A stretch of DNA of 64,000 bases from contig NZ_BSFI01000002.1 in NCBI RefSeq assembly GCF_027922265.1, positions 1 to 64,000 of the forward strand. Reading direction: 5' to 3'. Within the stretch, counting starts at the first letter, position 1. Each line of letters opens with the position of its first letter. Source of the DNA: Hansschlegelia plantiphila (GTDB taxonomy: Bacteria > Pseudomonadota > Alphaproteobacteria > Rhizobiales > Methylopilaceae). A program made the position numbers and the translations under genes. Positions 40,054 through 50,662 of the stretch are shown in pieces. A model generated the notes under the pieces. It did no database searches and was not told the DNA's origin. It was given only the letters and a program-made list of their open reading frames with translations.

Positions 40054-40556
40054 TTGATCGAACAGGCCCAGATCGTCTGCACTTTCGCTGCGAAGCGGAC
40101 GGCGGGGTAGCCGTCGAAGAAGCCGGGAATCACGAACGTCCCCACGCCGGAGGGCGGGACCAGCCCCGTCCCGGTGAAGCCCATCTCGTTCAGATCGAGA
40201 TTCTGCGCGGTCACCTCGATCTTCGTCAACACGCGGTCGGGAAAGGGGTTCTTCGCGTCCCAGACGAACACGTTCGCCTGCACGTAATAGGAGGGGCTCG
40301 CGGACCGCACCTTGCGGAAGTCAGCGAGCGACAGAGGCTCGGCGCGGCAGCCTTCGAGGCGAGCGGACAGGCCTTCCTTGTCGAGCGCGGCGCGCGTTTC
40401 GCCGTCGCAGGTCTCCCGGCATTCGCGCGCGGCGTCCCGGGTCGCGGCGTCGTCGGAGCCGGAGTCGATTTTGCCGCCGAGGCATTCACGGAAGCAACTT
40501 TGGGCGTTCGCACCGCTTGCCGCGAGGGCGAGCGCGACGGCGAGGACCATGCGCAT
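40050..40556 (-). CDS. secreted cysteine-rich hypothetical protein
   Basis: A signal peptide (MRMVLAVALALAASGANA) is followed by QSCFRECLGG, with six cysteines in the first 60 mature residues (CFRECL, RECRETC, EGCRAE) and a last one in IWACSIK, suggesting disulfides. No domain is recognised. A GGAG lies upstream of the chosen ATG. It shares the divergent spacer with usg, including a CtrA-type site 118 bp from its start. Function unknown. Confidence 0.7.
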   Translation of the reverse strand: MRMVLAVALALAASGANAQSCFRECLGGKIDSGSDDAATRDAARECRETCDGETRAALDKEGLSARLEGCRAEPLSLADFRKVRSASPSYYVQANVFVWDAKNPFPDRVLTKIEVTAQNLDLNEMGFTGTGLVPPSGVGTFVIPGFFDGYPAVRFAAKVQTIWACSIK

Positions 40557-40673
40557 GCAGGCGATCTCCAACAAGGACCCCAGGCCCCCGGCCTCAAGGC
40601 GAAGCTAGCGCGGCGGGCCGCGATCGACAGTCGTGTGCAGCACTCATGCGCCGCTGCTGCCAAAATCTGGTGG

Positions 40674-40688
40674 TTAACCTCTTGTTAA
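40674..40688. promoter_or_regulatory. CtrA-type binding site (TTAA-N7-TTAA)
   Basis: The sequence GGTTAACCTCTTGTTAACC contains TTAA-N7-TTAAC, the full consensus of the cell-cycle regulator CtrA, and is itself a GGTTAAC/GTTAACC inverted repeat. It stands in a GC-rich spacer between the divergent secreted-protein gene and usg, so either or both could be controlled. Regulation is inferred from the motif. Confidence 0.7.
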
Positions 40689-40779
40689 CCCGCGGGTATT
40701 GTCATGAACGGGTAAGGCGTCACAAAGTATTCGTGCGGCGCGTCGGCAACCGCGCTGTCGAAGCGATGGAGCATGGCCG

Positions 40780-41091
40780 ATGAGCGGATGCGGGCAGCCA
40801 AGAAACGAGCATGACGGCGGAAGATCGTGCGCGGATTTCAAGCGCCAGATCGACGGATACGGACTTACTACGGCGGAGATCCTGTACCGGATGCCGGATC
40901 ACCCTGCGTTGCTGCAAACCTTCCTCTGGCAGCAATATGACAAGGCGCCCGACTACCCGGTGCTGCGCGGCTTTCTCGATTGGTGGCGTCGCGAGATCGA
41001 GGGGATGCTGCATTCGGTCCGGGTCGGGCACAAGGCGCTGATCGGCCCGGCGGATTTCGAGCCGGTGAGGGCGGAGTTCCTCCTGAACTGA
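40780..41091 (+). CDS. usg: Usg family protein
   Basis: The 103-residue protein carries the whole family signature: DFKRQIDGYGLTTAEILYRM, PDHPALLQTFLWQQYDKAPD, FPVLRGFLDWW-like and LHSVRVGHKALIGPAD. Usg is a small conserved alphaproteobacterial protein known from the region upstream of trpF, with no established activity. A GGAG site precedes the ATG. The CtrA-type site is about 90 bp upstream. Confidence 0.9.
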   Translation: MSGCGQPRNEHDGGRSCADFKRQIDGYGLTTAEILYRMPDHPALLQTFLWQQYDKAPDYPVLRGFLDWWRREIEGMLHSVRVGHKALIGPADFEPVRAEFLLN

Positions 41092-41183
41092 GGCTTCAAC
41101 GCCAATTGCCTCTCCGGGCCGCGGCGCGCGATAACGCCCGTGCGCCGTGATCGGGCGCGATCGCTTGAGAGAGTTTCGCGCCC

Positions 41184-42092
41184 ATGACACGCGTCGCCGT
41201 TCTCGGAATCGGCCTGATGGGCGCCCCCATGGCCCGGCGGCTGATCGGCGCGGGGTTCGAGGTTATCGCCTGGAGCCGCACCCTGTCGAAGGCCGACGCG
41301 CTTCGGCCTCACGGCGCTGTCGTGGCGGGAAGCCCGGCTGAAGCCGCAGCCATGGCCGACGTCGTGATCGCCATGCTCGCGGATGGCCCCGCGGTGACGG
41401 ACGTGCTGTTCGGAGACGGCGCCGCGGCCGCCGCGATGAAGCCCGGAGGCCTCGTGATCGACATGAGCTCGATCCCGCCGTCGCTCGCCCGCGACCACGC
41501 CGCGCGACTGGCGGCCTCAGGCGTCTCCCACCTCGACGCGCCGGTCTCGGGCGGCACGCGGGGCGCAGGCGATGGTTCGCTCGCGATCATGGTCGGCGGC
41601 GAGGAGGCGGCCTTCGAGACCGCCCGGCCGATCTTCGCGCCGCTCGGCCGGGCGATCCGGGTCGGGCCGGCGGGCTCGGGCCAGCTCGCCAAACTTGCGA
41701 ACCAGGTGATCGTGGGCGTCACCATCGGCGCCGTCTCCGAGGCGCTGCTGCTGGCGGCGGCGGGCGGCGCCGATCCCGCAGCCGTCCGCGAGGCGATCCG
41801 CGGCGGCTTCGCCGAGAGCCGCATCCTCGAGGAGCACGGCCGCCGCATGATCGAGCGTGACTTCCGTCCCGGCGGCATGGTGCGCACCCAGGTCAAGGAT
41901 CTCGACACAGCGCTCGCCGCCGCCGCCGACGCCGGCGTCACGCTGCCGCTGACGCAGGACGCGCGTGAGCGTTTCGCCGCCTTGCGCGACGCGATGGGCG
42001 GCGGCGGCCTCGACCATTCGGCCCTGCTGCTGCAACTGGAGGCGGCGAGCGGGCGGCGGTTGACCGCCGCGCCCGACCAACGGCCCGACTGA
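41184..42092 (+). CDS. NAD(P)-dependent 3-hydroxyisobutyrate dehydrogenase-family protein
   Basis: The N-terminal Rossmann fold reads VAVLGIGLMGAPMARRLIGAGF; AWSRT after the second strand suggests NADP. The family motif DAPVSGGTRGAGDGSLAIMVGG is complete and the catalytic Lys lies in GSGQLAKLANQVIVG. At 302 residues it is full-length. Relatives act on 3-hydroxyisobutyrate, tartronate semialdehyde or succinic semialdehyde; specificity cannot be told. It stands alone. Confidence 0.9.
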   Translation: MTRVAVLGIGLMGAPMARRLIGAGFEVIAWSRTLSKADALRPHGAVVAGSPAEAAAMADVVIAMLADGPAVTDVLFGDGAAAAAMKPGGLVIDMSSIPPSLARDHAARLAASGVSHLDAPVSGGTRGAGDGSLAIMVGGEEAAFETARPIFAPLGRAIRVGPAGSGQLAKLANQVIVGVTIGAVSEALLLAAAGGADPAAVREAIRGGFAESRILEEHGRRMIERDFRPGGMVRTQVKDLDTALAAAADAGVTLPLTQDARERFAALRDAMGGGGLDHSALLLQLEAASGRRLTAAPDQRPD

Positions 42093-42143
42093 CCAGGCGC
42101 GCGCCCATCCAGCCGCTTTCGGCCCACCGGAGCGAAGTCCCCG

Positions 42144-43779
<1,636 letters not shown>

Positions 43780-43854
43780 AGCTCAGGGTTGCGTCGAACG
43801 AAAGTCCAGATTGGGGCGTTTCCTGAACCCGGGGACGAATCGGAGAGCCTTTCC

Positions 43855-44376
43855 ATGCATTCATTCCTTAAGGCCACGCTCCTCGCCACGGGTTGCCTCG
43901 CTTCGGGCGCCGCGCTTGCCGCGGACATCGCGCATCCCTCCGTCACCGTCACCCGGCGCTATACGCCGGTCTCCGGCTATCAGGTCGGCACGCTCCGTTG
44001 CGAGACGGCGAGCTCTATCGGCTACGTCGTCGGCTCGCGCCGCGACGTGTCCTGCGTCTACCGGCCGGCCGCCGGCCGCAACGCGGTCGACCTCTACATG
44101 GGCCACGTCAACAAGATCGGCGTCGACGTGGGCGCGCAAGGGCCGGGCGTGATGGCCTGGGCGGTGATCGCCCATTCCGACGATCTCGGGCCGGGCGATC
44201 TCGCCGGCAAGTATCGCGGCGCCTCGGCGAGCGCCGCGGCGCTGATCGGGGCCGGCGCGAGCCTGCTGGTCGGCGGCTCCGCCGCGACGATCTCGCTCCA
44301 GCCCCTCAGCGTCGAAGGCCAGACGGGGCTTTCCGTCACCGCCGGCTATTCGTCGCTGACGCTCGATCCAATCTGA
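43855..44376 (+). CDS. DUF992 secreted protein
   Basis: The protein (173 aa) has a signal peptide (LKATLLATGCLASGAALAAD) and the DUF992 body with GTLRCETASSIGYVVGSRRD, VSCVYRP, YMGHVNKIGVDVG and the glycine-rich GAGASLLVGGSAATISLQPL. Family members are periplasmic beta-sandwich-like proteins of unknown function, common in Rhizobiales. Two cysteines probably form a disulfide. Confidence 0.88.
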   Translation: MHSFLKATLLATGCLASGAALAADIAHPSVTVTRRYTPVSGYQVGTLRCETASSIGYVVGSRRDVSCVYRPAAGRNAVDLYMGHVNKIGVDVGAQGPGVMAWAVIAHSDDLGPGDLAGKYRGASASAAALIGAGASLLVGGSAATISLQPLSVEGQTGLSVTAGYSSLTLDPI

Positions 44377-44483
44377 GACCTCCGCTCTCGCCATCGTGAG
44401 CAGTCTTCCGGCCGGGGGCGTAACCTCCGGCCGTTTTCATGCGTACCTCCCTCGATACGTCTTCGAGCCAAGGAGCGACGCCC

Positions 44484-45470
44484 ATGCTGATCAGACGCAC
44501 CCCATCCTGGGCGATTCCGGAATCGGAGGCGACGCCCGAGCATGTCGCGATGAACCGCCGGCTCTTCATGGGCGCACTCGCCGGGGCCGCCGCCTTCGCG
44601 CCCGGCGCGGCGAAGGCCGAATGGTTCGGCTTCGGAAAGAAGGCGCCGCCCCCGCAGGCGCCGGACCCGTCCGCCGGCCTTTACCCCTTCAAGCGGAGCG
44701 GCGCTTACAAGCTTGATCGCGGGATCACGCCCGAGAGCATCAACCTCGGCTATAACAACTATTATGAGTTCGGCACGTCGAAATCGATCGCCGAAGACGC
44801 TCAGGCGCTCCCGATCCGGCCGTGGACGATCAAGATCTCCGGTATGGTCGAGCAGCCGCGCGAGGTCGCGATCGACGACCTGATGAAGCAGCTGCCGCTC
44901 GAGGAGCGGCTCTACCGCCACCGCTGCGTCGAGGCGTGGTCGATGGCGCTGCCGTGGTCGGGGATCCCGATGAAGGACTTCGTGGCCTTCGCGAAACCCC
45001 TGTCGTCCGCGAAATACGTGGTGATGAAGACCTTCCTGAACCCGGACGTCGCCGAAGGGCAGGCGAGCCCGCTGTTCGACTGGCCCTATACGGAGGGGTT
45101 GACCATCGCCGAGGCGACCAGCGAGCTCGCGTTTCTGGCGACCGGCGCCTATGGAAAGCCGCTCGCGAGGCAGATGGGCGCGCCGATCCGTCTGGTCGTG
45201 CCGTGGAAGTACGGCTTCAAGTCCGTGAAGGCGATCGTCAGCGTCGAGTTCACCGACAAGCGTCCGGCGACCCTCTGGGCCGTGGCCGGTCCCGGCGAAT
45301 ATGGCTTTTGGGCGAACGTGAATCCGGAGGTCGCGCATCCCCGCTGGAGTCAGGCCTCGGAGAAGCTCATCGGCACAGGCGAGAGCCGTCCGACGCAGCT
45401 GTTCAATGGCTACGCCGAGCAGGTCGCCAGCCTCTACAAGGACATCAAGGGCGAGCAGCTCTACCGCTGA
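44484..45470 (+). CDS. msrP: protein-methionine-sulfoxide reductase, molybdopterin subunit MsrP
   Basis: MsrP (YedY) reduces methionine sulfoxide in periplasmic proteins with a molybdopterin cofactor. The 328-residue precursor has a twin-arginine-type leader (MNRRLFMGALAGAAAFAPGA) preceded by a 22-residue hydrophilic extension, then INLGYNNYYEFGTSKSIAED, the molybdenum-ligating Cys in YRHRCVEAWSMALPWSG, and RLVVPWKYGFKSVKAIVSVEF. AGGAG precedes the ATG. The haem membrane partner MsrQ is not adjacent. Confidence 0.93.
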   Translation: MLIRRTPSWAIPESEATPEHVAMNRRLFMGALAGAAAFAPGAAKAEWFGFGKKAPPPQAPDPSAGLYPFKRSGAYKLDRGITPESINLGYNNYYEFGTSKSIAEDAQALPIRPWTIKISGMVEQPREVAIDDLMKQLPLEERLYRHRCVEAWSMALPWSGIPMKDFVAFAKPLSSAKYVVMKTFLNPDVAEGQASPLFDWPYTEGLTIAEATSELAFLATGAYGKPLARQMGAPIRLVVPWKYGFKSVKAIVSVEFTDKRPATLWAVAGPGEYGFWANVNPEVAHPRWSQASEKLIGTGESRPTQLFNGYAEQVASLYKDIKGEQLYR

Positions 45471-45599
45471 CGGAACACGCGTGATGCGCGCGCGCCGCAC
45501 CTAGCGACGCTTCGGCGGCCATGGCGGTATCACCGTTGAGGCGAACCCCTTCGCTATGCGAGTTTGGACATAAGAAAACTCTCATAAGCGGCGGGGCGG

Positions 45600-46982
45600 A
45601 TGCGGGGGCGTGTGGGTGTTCGGGCGGGCGCGCTTGCTCTTGTCCTCACGGCGGCGCTTGGCGGCGCGGGGCTGGCCGCGGAGGACGACGAGGCCGGCCC
45701 GTCGATCCTTGACCACGTCCCGGCCTTCGCTGGCGTCGCCGCGGCGCGCGACACGCTCGCCGATCGTGGCGTGCGGTTCTCCGCTTTCTACTTCTCCGAC
45801 CCGCGCGCGAACCTGTCCGGCGGCGTGAAGCGGGGGACGACCTATAGCGGGCTGCTGTCCCTTGCAGTCGATCTCGACGCGGAAAAACTGGTCGGGATCG
45901 AGGGCGGTCGCCTCCACGCCAACATGTTCCAGATCCACGGCCGCGACGTCTCCGAGCGTTATGTCGGAAACTTCATGTCGGCTGACGACATCGGCGCGCG
46001 GCCGTCCACCCGTCTGTTCGAGCTTTGGTACGAGCAGAAATTCTCCGAGCAGGTCGCGATCCGCGCCGGTCAGATGGCGATCGACGTCGAGTTCATCACC
46101 AGCGACTACGGCGAAGCCTTCATCGATGCGACCTTCGGATGGGCCGGACCGCCCTCGGAGAACCTGCCGGCTGGGGGTCCGGCCTATCCGCTGGCGACGC
46201 CCGGCGTGCGCCTCAAGCTCGATCCGAACGAGAACCTCTCGATCCTGGCGGCCGTGTTCAACGGCTACCCCTCCGGCAAGGGCGAGGGCGACCCGGAGAC
46301 GCGCAACCGGCACGGGCTCAACTTCGAGATCGGCGACCCGCCGCTGGCGATCGTCGAGGGACAGTACCGTTACAACCAGGGCGAGGACGCCGCAGGCCTG
46401 CCGGGGACGATCAAGCTCGGCGGCTACATGCATTTCGGCCGGTTCGACGACGTCGAGCGCGGCTCGGACGGGCTGGTGCTGGGCTCGCCCGGCTCGAACG
46501 ACCACCCGCGCCGCCATCGCTCCAATGTCAACGTCTACGGCGTCGTCGACCAACAGGTCTGGCGCCTGCCCGGCGGGACCGATGAACAGGGCGTTGGGGT
46601 TTTCGCCCGCGCCATCCTCGGCCCTTCGGACCGCAACGCCGTCGACCTCTATTTCGACGGCGGCGTGGTCGCGACGGGGATTCTGCCCGGTCGGCCGAGG
46701 GATGTCGTCGGCCTCGCCGCGGCCTACGCCAACTTCTCCCCGGGCCTGCTTAAAGCCGACCGGGCGGCGAACGCCGCGATCGGCTACGGGCGCCGGCCGC
46801 ACGGCTTCGAAGCGGTCATTGAGGCGACCTACCGCGCGGAGATCGTCCCGGGCCTCACCGTGCAGCCGACGGCGCAGTACGTCGTCAATCCCGGCGCCAG
46901 CGTGATCGACGCCGAAGAGGGCGCCGCCCGCCGCTTGCCTGACGCGACCGTGTTCGGGGTCGCGACGATCGTTCGATTCTGA
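45600..46982 (+). CDS. OprB-family carbohydrate porin
   Basis: A 460-residue outer-membrane protein with signal peptide (GALALVLTAALGGAGLAA). The OprB pattern is seen in DSYFSDPRAN-like strands, GTTYSGLLSLAVDLDAEKLVG, LFELWYEQKFSEQVAIRAGQMAID, ATPGVRLKLDPNENLSILAAVFNG and the end YVVNPGA, FGVATIVRF, with a terminal aromatic residue as in porins. It allows diffusion of sugars or other small solutes. No sugar transporter lies adjacent. Confidence 0.9.
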   Translation: MRGRVGVRAGALALVLTAALGGAGLAAEDDEAGPSILDHVPAFAGVAAARDTLADRGVRFSAFYFSDPRANLSGGVKRGTTYSGLLSLAVDLDAEKLVGIEGGRLHANMFQIHGRDVSERYVGNFMSADDIGARPSTRLFELWYEQKFSEQVAIRAGQMAIDVEFITSDYGEAFIDATFGWAGPPSENLPAGGPAYPLATPGVRLKLDPNENLSILAAVFNGYPSGKGEGDPETRNRHGLNFEIGDPPLAIVEGQYRYNQGEDAAGLPGTIKLGGYMHFGRFDDVERGSDGLVLGSPGSNDHPRRHRSNVNVYGVVDQQVWRLPGGTDEQGVGVFARAILGPSDRNAVDLYFDGGVVATGILPGRPRDVVGLAAAYANFSPGLLKADRAANAAIGYGRRPHGFEAVIEATYRAEIVPGLTVQPTAQYVVNPGASVIDAEEGAARRLPDATVFGVATIVRF

Positions 46983-47133
46983 GCGCATCGCACCGCAAAG
47001 CGGCGGCCGGCGCGGCTCTGATCTCGGCGAGCTCCTCGCCTCAGGGCGCCCATCGCAGGAACCCCAGCCCCGCCGGCGCGTTCCCCTGTCCCAAGGGAAC
47101 AGTGAAGCGGAAAATTTCCGCCGGAGGATACGC

Positions 47134-47424
47134 ATGACCAATCCCGACGCCCGCATCCGTCGTGTCGCGCTGACCGCGCTGATCGCCGCGGCTTTCGCGG
47201 CGGGTCCCGCGCTCGCGCAGAGCACGACAGTCATCACCGAGGATCCGCCCTCCACCACCACAGAGTCCAAGACGACCGTGAAGACGCATGAGACCGACGA
47301 GGGCACGGTCGAGAAGCGCAAGACGATCACCAAGAATTCCGATGGCGGCGTCGACAAGCAGACCACGACGACGCACGTCGAGGAGCCGGCGCCGAGTTCG
47401 ACGACGGTGATCCAGACTCGCTAA
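47134..47424 (+). CDS. small secreted threonine/lysine-rich protein, 96 aa
   Basis: The ATG follows CCGGAGGA. A signal peptide (VALTALIAAAFAAGPALAQ) leads to a low-complexity mature part of about 67 residues rich in Thr, Glu, Lys and Ser (ESKTTVKTHETDEGTVEKRK), with no cysteines. It should be disordered and periplasmic. Such proteins are common in Rhizobiales and have no name here. Confidence 0.65.
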   Translation: MTNPDARIRRVALTALIAAAFAAGPALAQSTTVITEDPPSTTTESKTTVKTHETDEGTVEKRKTITKNSDGGVDKQTTTTHVEEPAPSSTTVIQTR

Positions 47425-47744
47425 GGCCGTACGTCGCCCCCGTCCTGTCTCTTGACGGGACGGATGGGCGTTGGCGGGATTAACGCAGGCCGCTCGGCCG
47501 AGATGACCGGGGGCGGCGTGCGCGCCCCCGCGCCGTCGCACCGGCAGCTTTATACGAACACCCCCGCTCAGTCCGTTTCCGCCGCCGGATTCCCGACGGC
47601 GGCGACCGCGTTGCGGCGCGGCGCTTAGCCGACAAGCCGGTTTTGTTTCGCAACCCACATAATTTTTGCGCGCTCGATTAAACCGAATAGTAGTGGTCGC
47701 ATGACAGGTTTGAACGGCCCGGCTGGCGGGCGGGGAGGTACGCG
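47425..47744. other. intergenic region ahead of the diguanylate cyclase
   Basis: This 320-bp spacer contains a CCGTCC (47440-47445)/GGACGG (47458-47463) inverted repeat just after the secreted-protein gene, and an AT-richer part at 47640-47700 (TTTTGTTTCG, ATAATTTTTGCG) likely to hold the promoter of the downstream gene. No gene was seen. Confidence 0.4.
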
Positions 47745-49571
47745 TTGACGTCCGCGCGCATCATGAAGGCGGCCCTGCTCGCTCTGGCCTATTTCGTAAT
47801 CGCCTATGCGACGGTCGTCTTCGGACGGGCGCATGGCGTGGCCGCCGTCATCTGGCCCGCGAACGCGCTCGCCCTCGGGGCGCTGATTCTGCTGAAGCGG
47901 GTCGATGGCTGGCCGGAGATCGTCCTGATCGGCGCCGCGAACGCGCTCGCCCACTGGATGGTCGGCGACGGGATCGCGCCTTCGGCTGCGCTGGGATTGG
48001 CGAACGGGCTTTGCGTCGGTGTGACCGCTCTGCTGATGCGGCTGGGCGGAATTTCGCAGGACGAGCCGACGCGCACCCGCACGGTGCTCGGGCTGTTCTT
48101 CGTTTCGGTCGTCGGGCCGATCCCCGCCGCCGTCGTCGGCGGGGTCGCGCTCACTTCGGCGTTCAACGAGGGCCCTGACGCGATCGGCCGGTTCATCTGG
48201 TCGTGGTGGCTTCTGGACTCGGTCAACTTCCTGCTCCTGCTGCCGCCCTTCCTGTTCTGGCGAAGCCGCGAGCAGCGGCGCGCCGCCGCCGAGTTCCGCC
48301 GCCGTTCGCACACCGAGCCGTCGACCGCGCGGCGCGCAATCGAACTCGCGGCCGCGAGCGTCACTCTGACGGCCGCCGGCCTGCTGGTGCCGATTACCGG
48401 CCAGCTCTGGCTGATCGAGGTCTCGGCCACGGCGCTGCTGTGGTTCGCGCTGCGGTTTGGCATGTTCTACACGGCGGCTACGGCAGCCGTATTCTCTGTA
48501 TGCGTGGTGGCCGCCGCGCTCGCGGGCTTCTGGCCAGGAGCCGCCGACCATGGGCACGCCGGGGTCCTGCTGTCACTGCAGGCGATGCTCGCCCTCACCA
48601 CGCTGCCCGGGCTGTTGGTCGCCGCGATCGCCTCGCAGCGCGAACGGTCGCGCCGCGCGCTCTTTGAGAACGCGACCCGGCTGTCCTACGCGCTCGAGGG
48701 CGCCAATGACGGGTTGTGGGACTGGAACTTGAGCTCAGGCGAGAGCTTCTTCAGCCAGCGAGCCTGCCGCATGTTCGGCCATGGCGCCGAGGAGTTCCCG
48801 GAGGTCGCGCACTGGGACTCCATCATGCACGAGGACGATCGCGGCCTCGCGAAGGCCGCCTTCGACGCACACGTGCGCGGCGAAACCGAGTTCTACGAGG
48901 CGGAGGTGCGCTGCCGCCACAAGGACGGCCATTGGGTCTGGGTGCTCGACCGCGGCAAGGTGGTGGAGCGCGACGCCGAGGGCGTGGCTCTCCGCGCAGT
49001 CGGCACCTACACCGACATCTCCGAGCGCAAGCGGCTCGAGAGCGCGCTGGAGCACCTCGCCAACCACGACGCGCTGACCGGACTAGCCAATCGCGCGGTG
49101 TTCGAACGCGACCTCGAAAAGGCCGGGGCCCGGCTCGACCGGCAGGGCGGGCGGCTCGCAGTGCTGCTGATCGACGTCGACCACTTCAAGGCGGTGAACG
49201 ACACCTTCGGCCACGCCGCCGGCGACGCGCTGCTGATCGCGATCGGGATGCGGCTGAAGGCGACCGCCCGCATCGGCGACGTCGCCGCACGGCTGGGCGG
49301 CGACGAATTCGCGGTGATCGCGACCGGTCATAGCGCGGCGGAGTTCGACGCGCTTGCCGAACGCGTCAACGTCGCGCTGTCGGAGCCGTTCGAAGGCGCC
49401 GGCCATTCGCTGCGCCCGACGGTGTCGATCGGGGTCGCGGTCGCGACCTCGGGCGGCCAGGCCGGCGACGAGCTCGTCGCCCGCGCCGACCGCGCGCTCT
49501 ACGCCGCCAAGAGCGCCGGCCGTGGCACGTGGCGGTTCTTCGGAGGCGCAGCAGGCAAGGTTGTCGCCTGA
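47745..49571 (+). CDS. diguanylate cyclase with MASE1 and PAS domains
   Basis: Residues 1 to about 295 form a MASE1-type membrane sensor with about eight hydrophobic segments (AVIWPANALALGALILLKRV is typical). A PAS domain with PAC follows at about 310-430 (LEGANDGLWDWNLSSGE, CRHKDGHWVWVLDRGKVVE). The GGDEF domain at about 440-600 has DALTGLANRAVFERDL, DVDHFKAVNDTFGHAAGD and ARLGGDEFAVIA with intact active site, and the inhibitory site RIGD five residues before GGDEF. It makes cyclic di-GMP; no EAL domain is present. The start is a TTG with GGGGAGG upstream. Confidence 0.93.
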   Translation: MTSARIMKAALLALAYFVIAYATVVFGRAHGVAAVIWPANALALGALILLKRVDGWPEIVLIGAANALAHWMVGDGIAPSAALGLANGLCVGVTALLMRLGGISQDEPTRTRTVLGLFFVSVVGPIPAAVVGGVALTSAFNEGPDAIGRFIWSWWLLDSVNFLLLLPPFLFWRSREQRRAAAEFRRRSHTEPSTARRAIELAAASVTLTAAGLLVPITGQLWLIEVSATALLWFALRFGMFYTAATAAVFSVCVVAAALAGFWPGAADHGHAGVLLSLQAMLALTTLPGLLVAAIASQRERSRRALFENATRLSYALEGANDGLWDWNLSSGESFFSQRACRMFGHGAEEFPEVAHWDSIMHEDDRGLAKAAFDAHVRGETEFYEAEVRCRHKDGHWVWVLDRGKVVERDAEGVALRAVGTYTDISERKRLESALEHLANHDALTGLANRAVFERDLEKAGARLDRQGGRLAVLLIDVDHFKAVNDTFGHAAGDALLIAIGMRLKATARIGDVAARLGGDEFAVIATGHSAAEFDALAERVNVALSEPFEGAGHSLRPTVSIGVAVATSGGQAGDELVARADRALYAAKSAGRGTWRFFGGAAGKVVA

Positions 49572-49594
49572 AAGGTCAGGCGCGGCCTCAAATA

Positions 49595-50662
49595 TCAGGC
49601 GACGAAGCCCAGCACCTCGACGCCGAGCCCTGCGTCCTCCAGCCGCTCCACCGCGGCGGTGAAGTAGGGTTCGTCCGCGGGCGCGGCCACGATCAGCACG
49701 CCATAGGGCTCTCCGCCCGCCGCTCCCAGCGAGCCCGCGACGATGCCGAGATCGAAGCCGAGCTCGCGCGCGACGTTGGTCAGCACGGGCTTGGTGGCCG
49801 CCGGTCCCTCGAAGGCGAGGCGGACCAGCGCCCGGCCGCCGGCGGAGGGCGTGTCGGAAAGCTTGTCGACGATGAAGGGCGGAAGCACCGCGCCGGTCGC
49901 CGCGGCCGCGAAGCGCCGGGTCACGGCGTGCGCCGGATGGGCGAAGATCTTCGCGGTCGCGCCCTGTTCGACGATGCGTCCGGCGTCGAGCACCAGGACG
50001 CGCGAGGCCAGCGCCGTGACCGCCGTCATGTCGTGGGTGATCAGCAGGATCGACACGCCGGTCTGCGCATTGACCCGCGAAAGCGCCGCGAGGAACGTCT
50101 CCTCGATCTCGGGATCGAGCGCCGACGTCGCCTCGTCGAGGATCAGCAGCCGCGGCTCCGCCGCAAGCGCGCAGGCGAGAGCCGCCTTCCGTCGAGCCCC
50201 GTCCGACAGTTCGTCGGCGTAGCGGTCTGCGTCGTCCCCGATCTCGAGCAGGTCGAGCAGCCGGTCGATCTTGCGGACGGCGTCATAGGTCGCGCCAAGC
50301 GTGCGCTCGCGCCGTTCGGTGACGATCTCGCGAACGGGCCGGGAATGCGGCAGATCGGGCCGCGACCCGAGCAGGGCGATATCGCGGCGTCCGCCGCCCG
50401 CGCCGATCTCAGCGCCGTCGATCGCGATGACGCCTGCGCTCGGCTGTTCAATCCCGGCGGCGAGCGACGCGAACGCCGACTTGCCTGAGGCCGCGGAGCC
50501 GATCAAGGCGAGCACTTCGCCGGAGGCGAGCTCGAATGAGACGCCATCGAGCGCAATCCGCTCACGGCCGTCGCGCGAGCGATAGGCCTTATGGACGTTG
50601 GCGAAAGCCAGCAGCGAGCCGGAAATTGCCGGGGGATGCGCAAGGCGCAGCGGAGCGTTCAT
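49595..50662 (-). CDS. MetN-like ABC ATPase with C-terminal NIL domain (orphan)
   Basis: The 355-residue protein has ABC features: Walker A ALIGSAASGKSAFASLAAG, Walker B LLILDEATSALDPEIEE and ITHDMTAVTALASRVLVL with the switch His. The signature is degenerate (LSDGARRKAALACAL, where LSGGQ is expected). The last 90 residues (VRLAFEGPAATKPVLTNVAREL, FTAAVERLEDAGLGVEVLGFVA) form a NIL domain, which senses methionine in MetN. No MetI permease or MetQ binding protein is nearby, unusual for MetN. GGAG precedes the ATG. Confidence 0.85.
   Translation of the reverse strand: MNAPLRLAHPPAISGSLLAFANVHKAYRSRDGRERIALDGVSFELASGEVLALIGSAASGKSAFASLAAGIEQPSAGVIAIDGAEIGAGGGRRDIALLGSRPDLPHSRPVREIVTERRERTLGATYDAVRKIDRLLDLLEIGDDADRYADELSDGARRKAALACALAAEPRLLILDEATSALDPEIEETFLAALSRVNAQTGVSILLITHDMTAVTALASRVLVLDAGRIVEQGATAKIFAHPAHAVTRRFAAAATGAVLPPFIVDKLSDTPSAGGRALVRLAFEGPAATKPVLTNVARELGFDLGIVAGSLGAAGGEPYGVLIVAAPADEPYFTAAVERLEDAGLGVEVLGFVA

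Noticed and set aside
44484..45470. Complete MsrPQ operon
   Set aside because: No MsrQ-like membrane haem protein follows; the downstream gene is an OprB porin.
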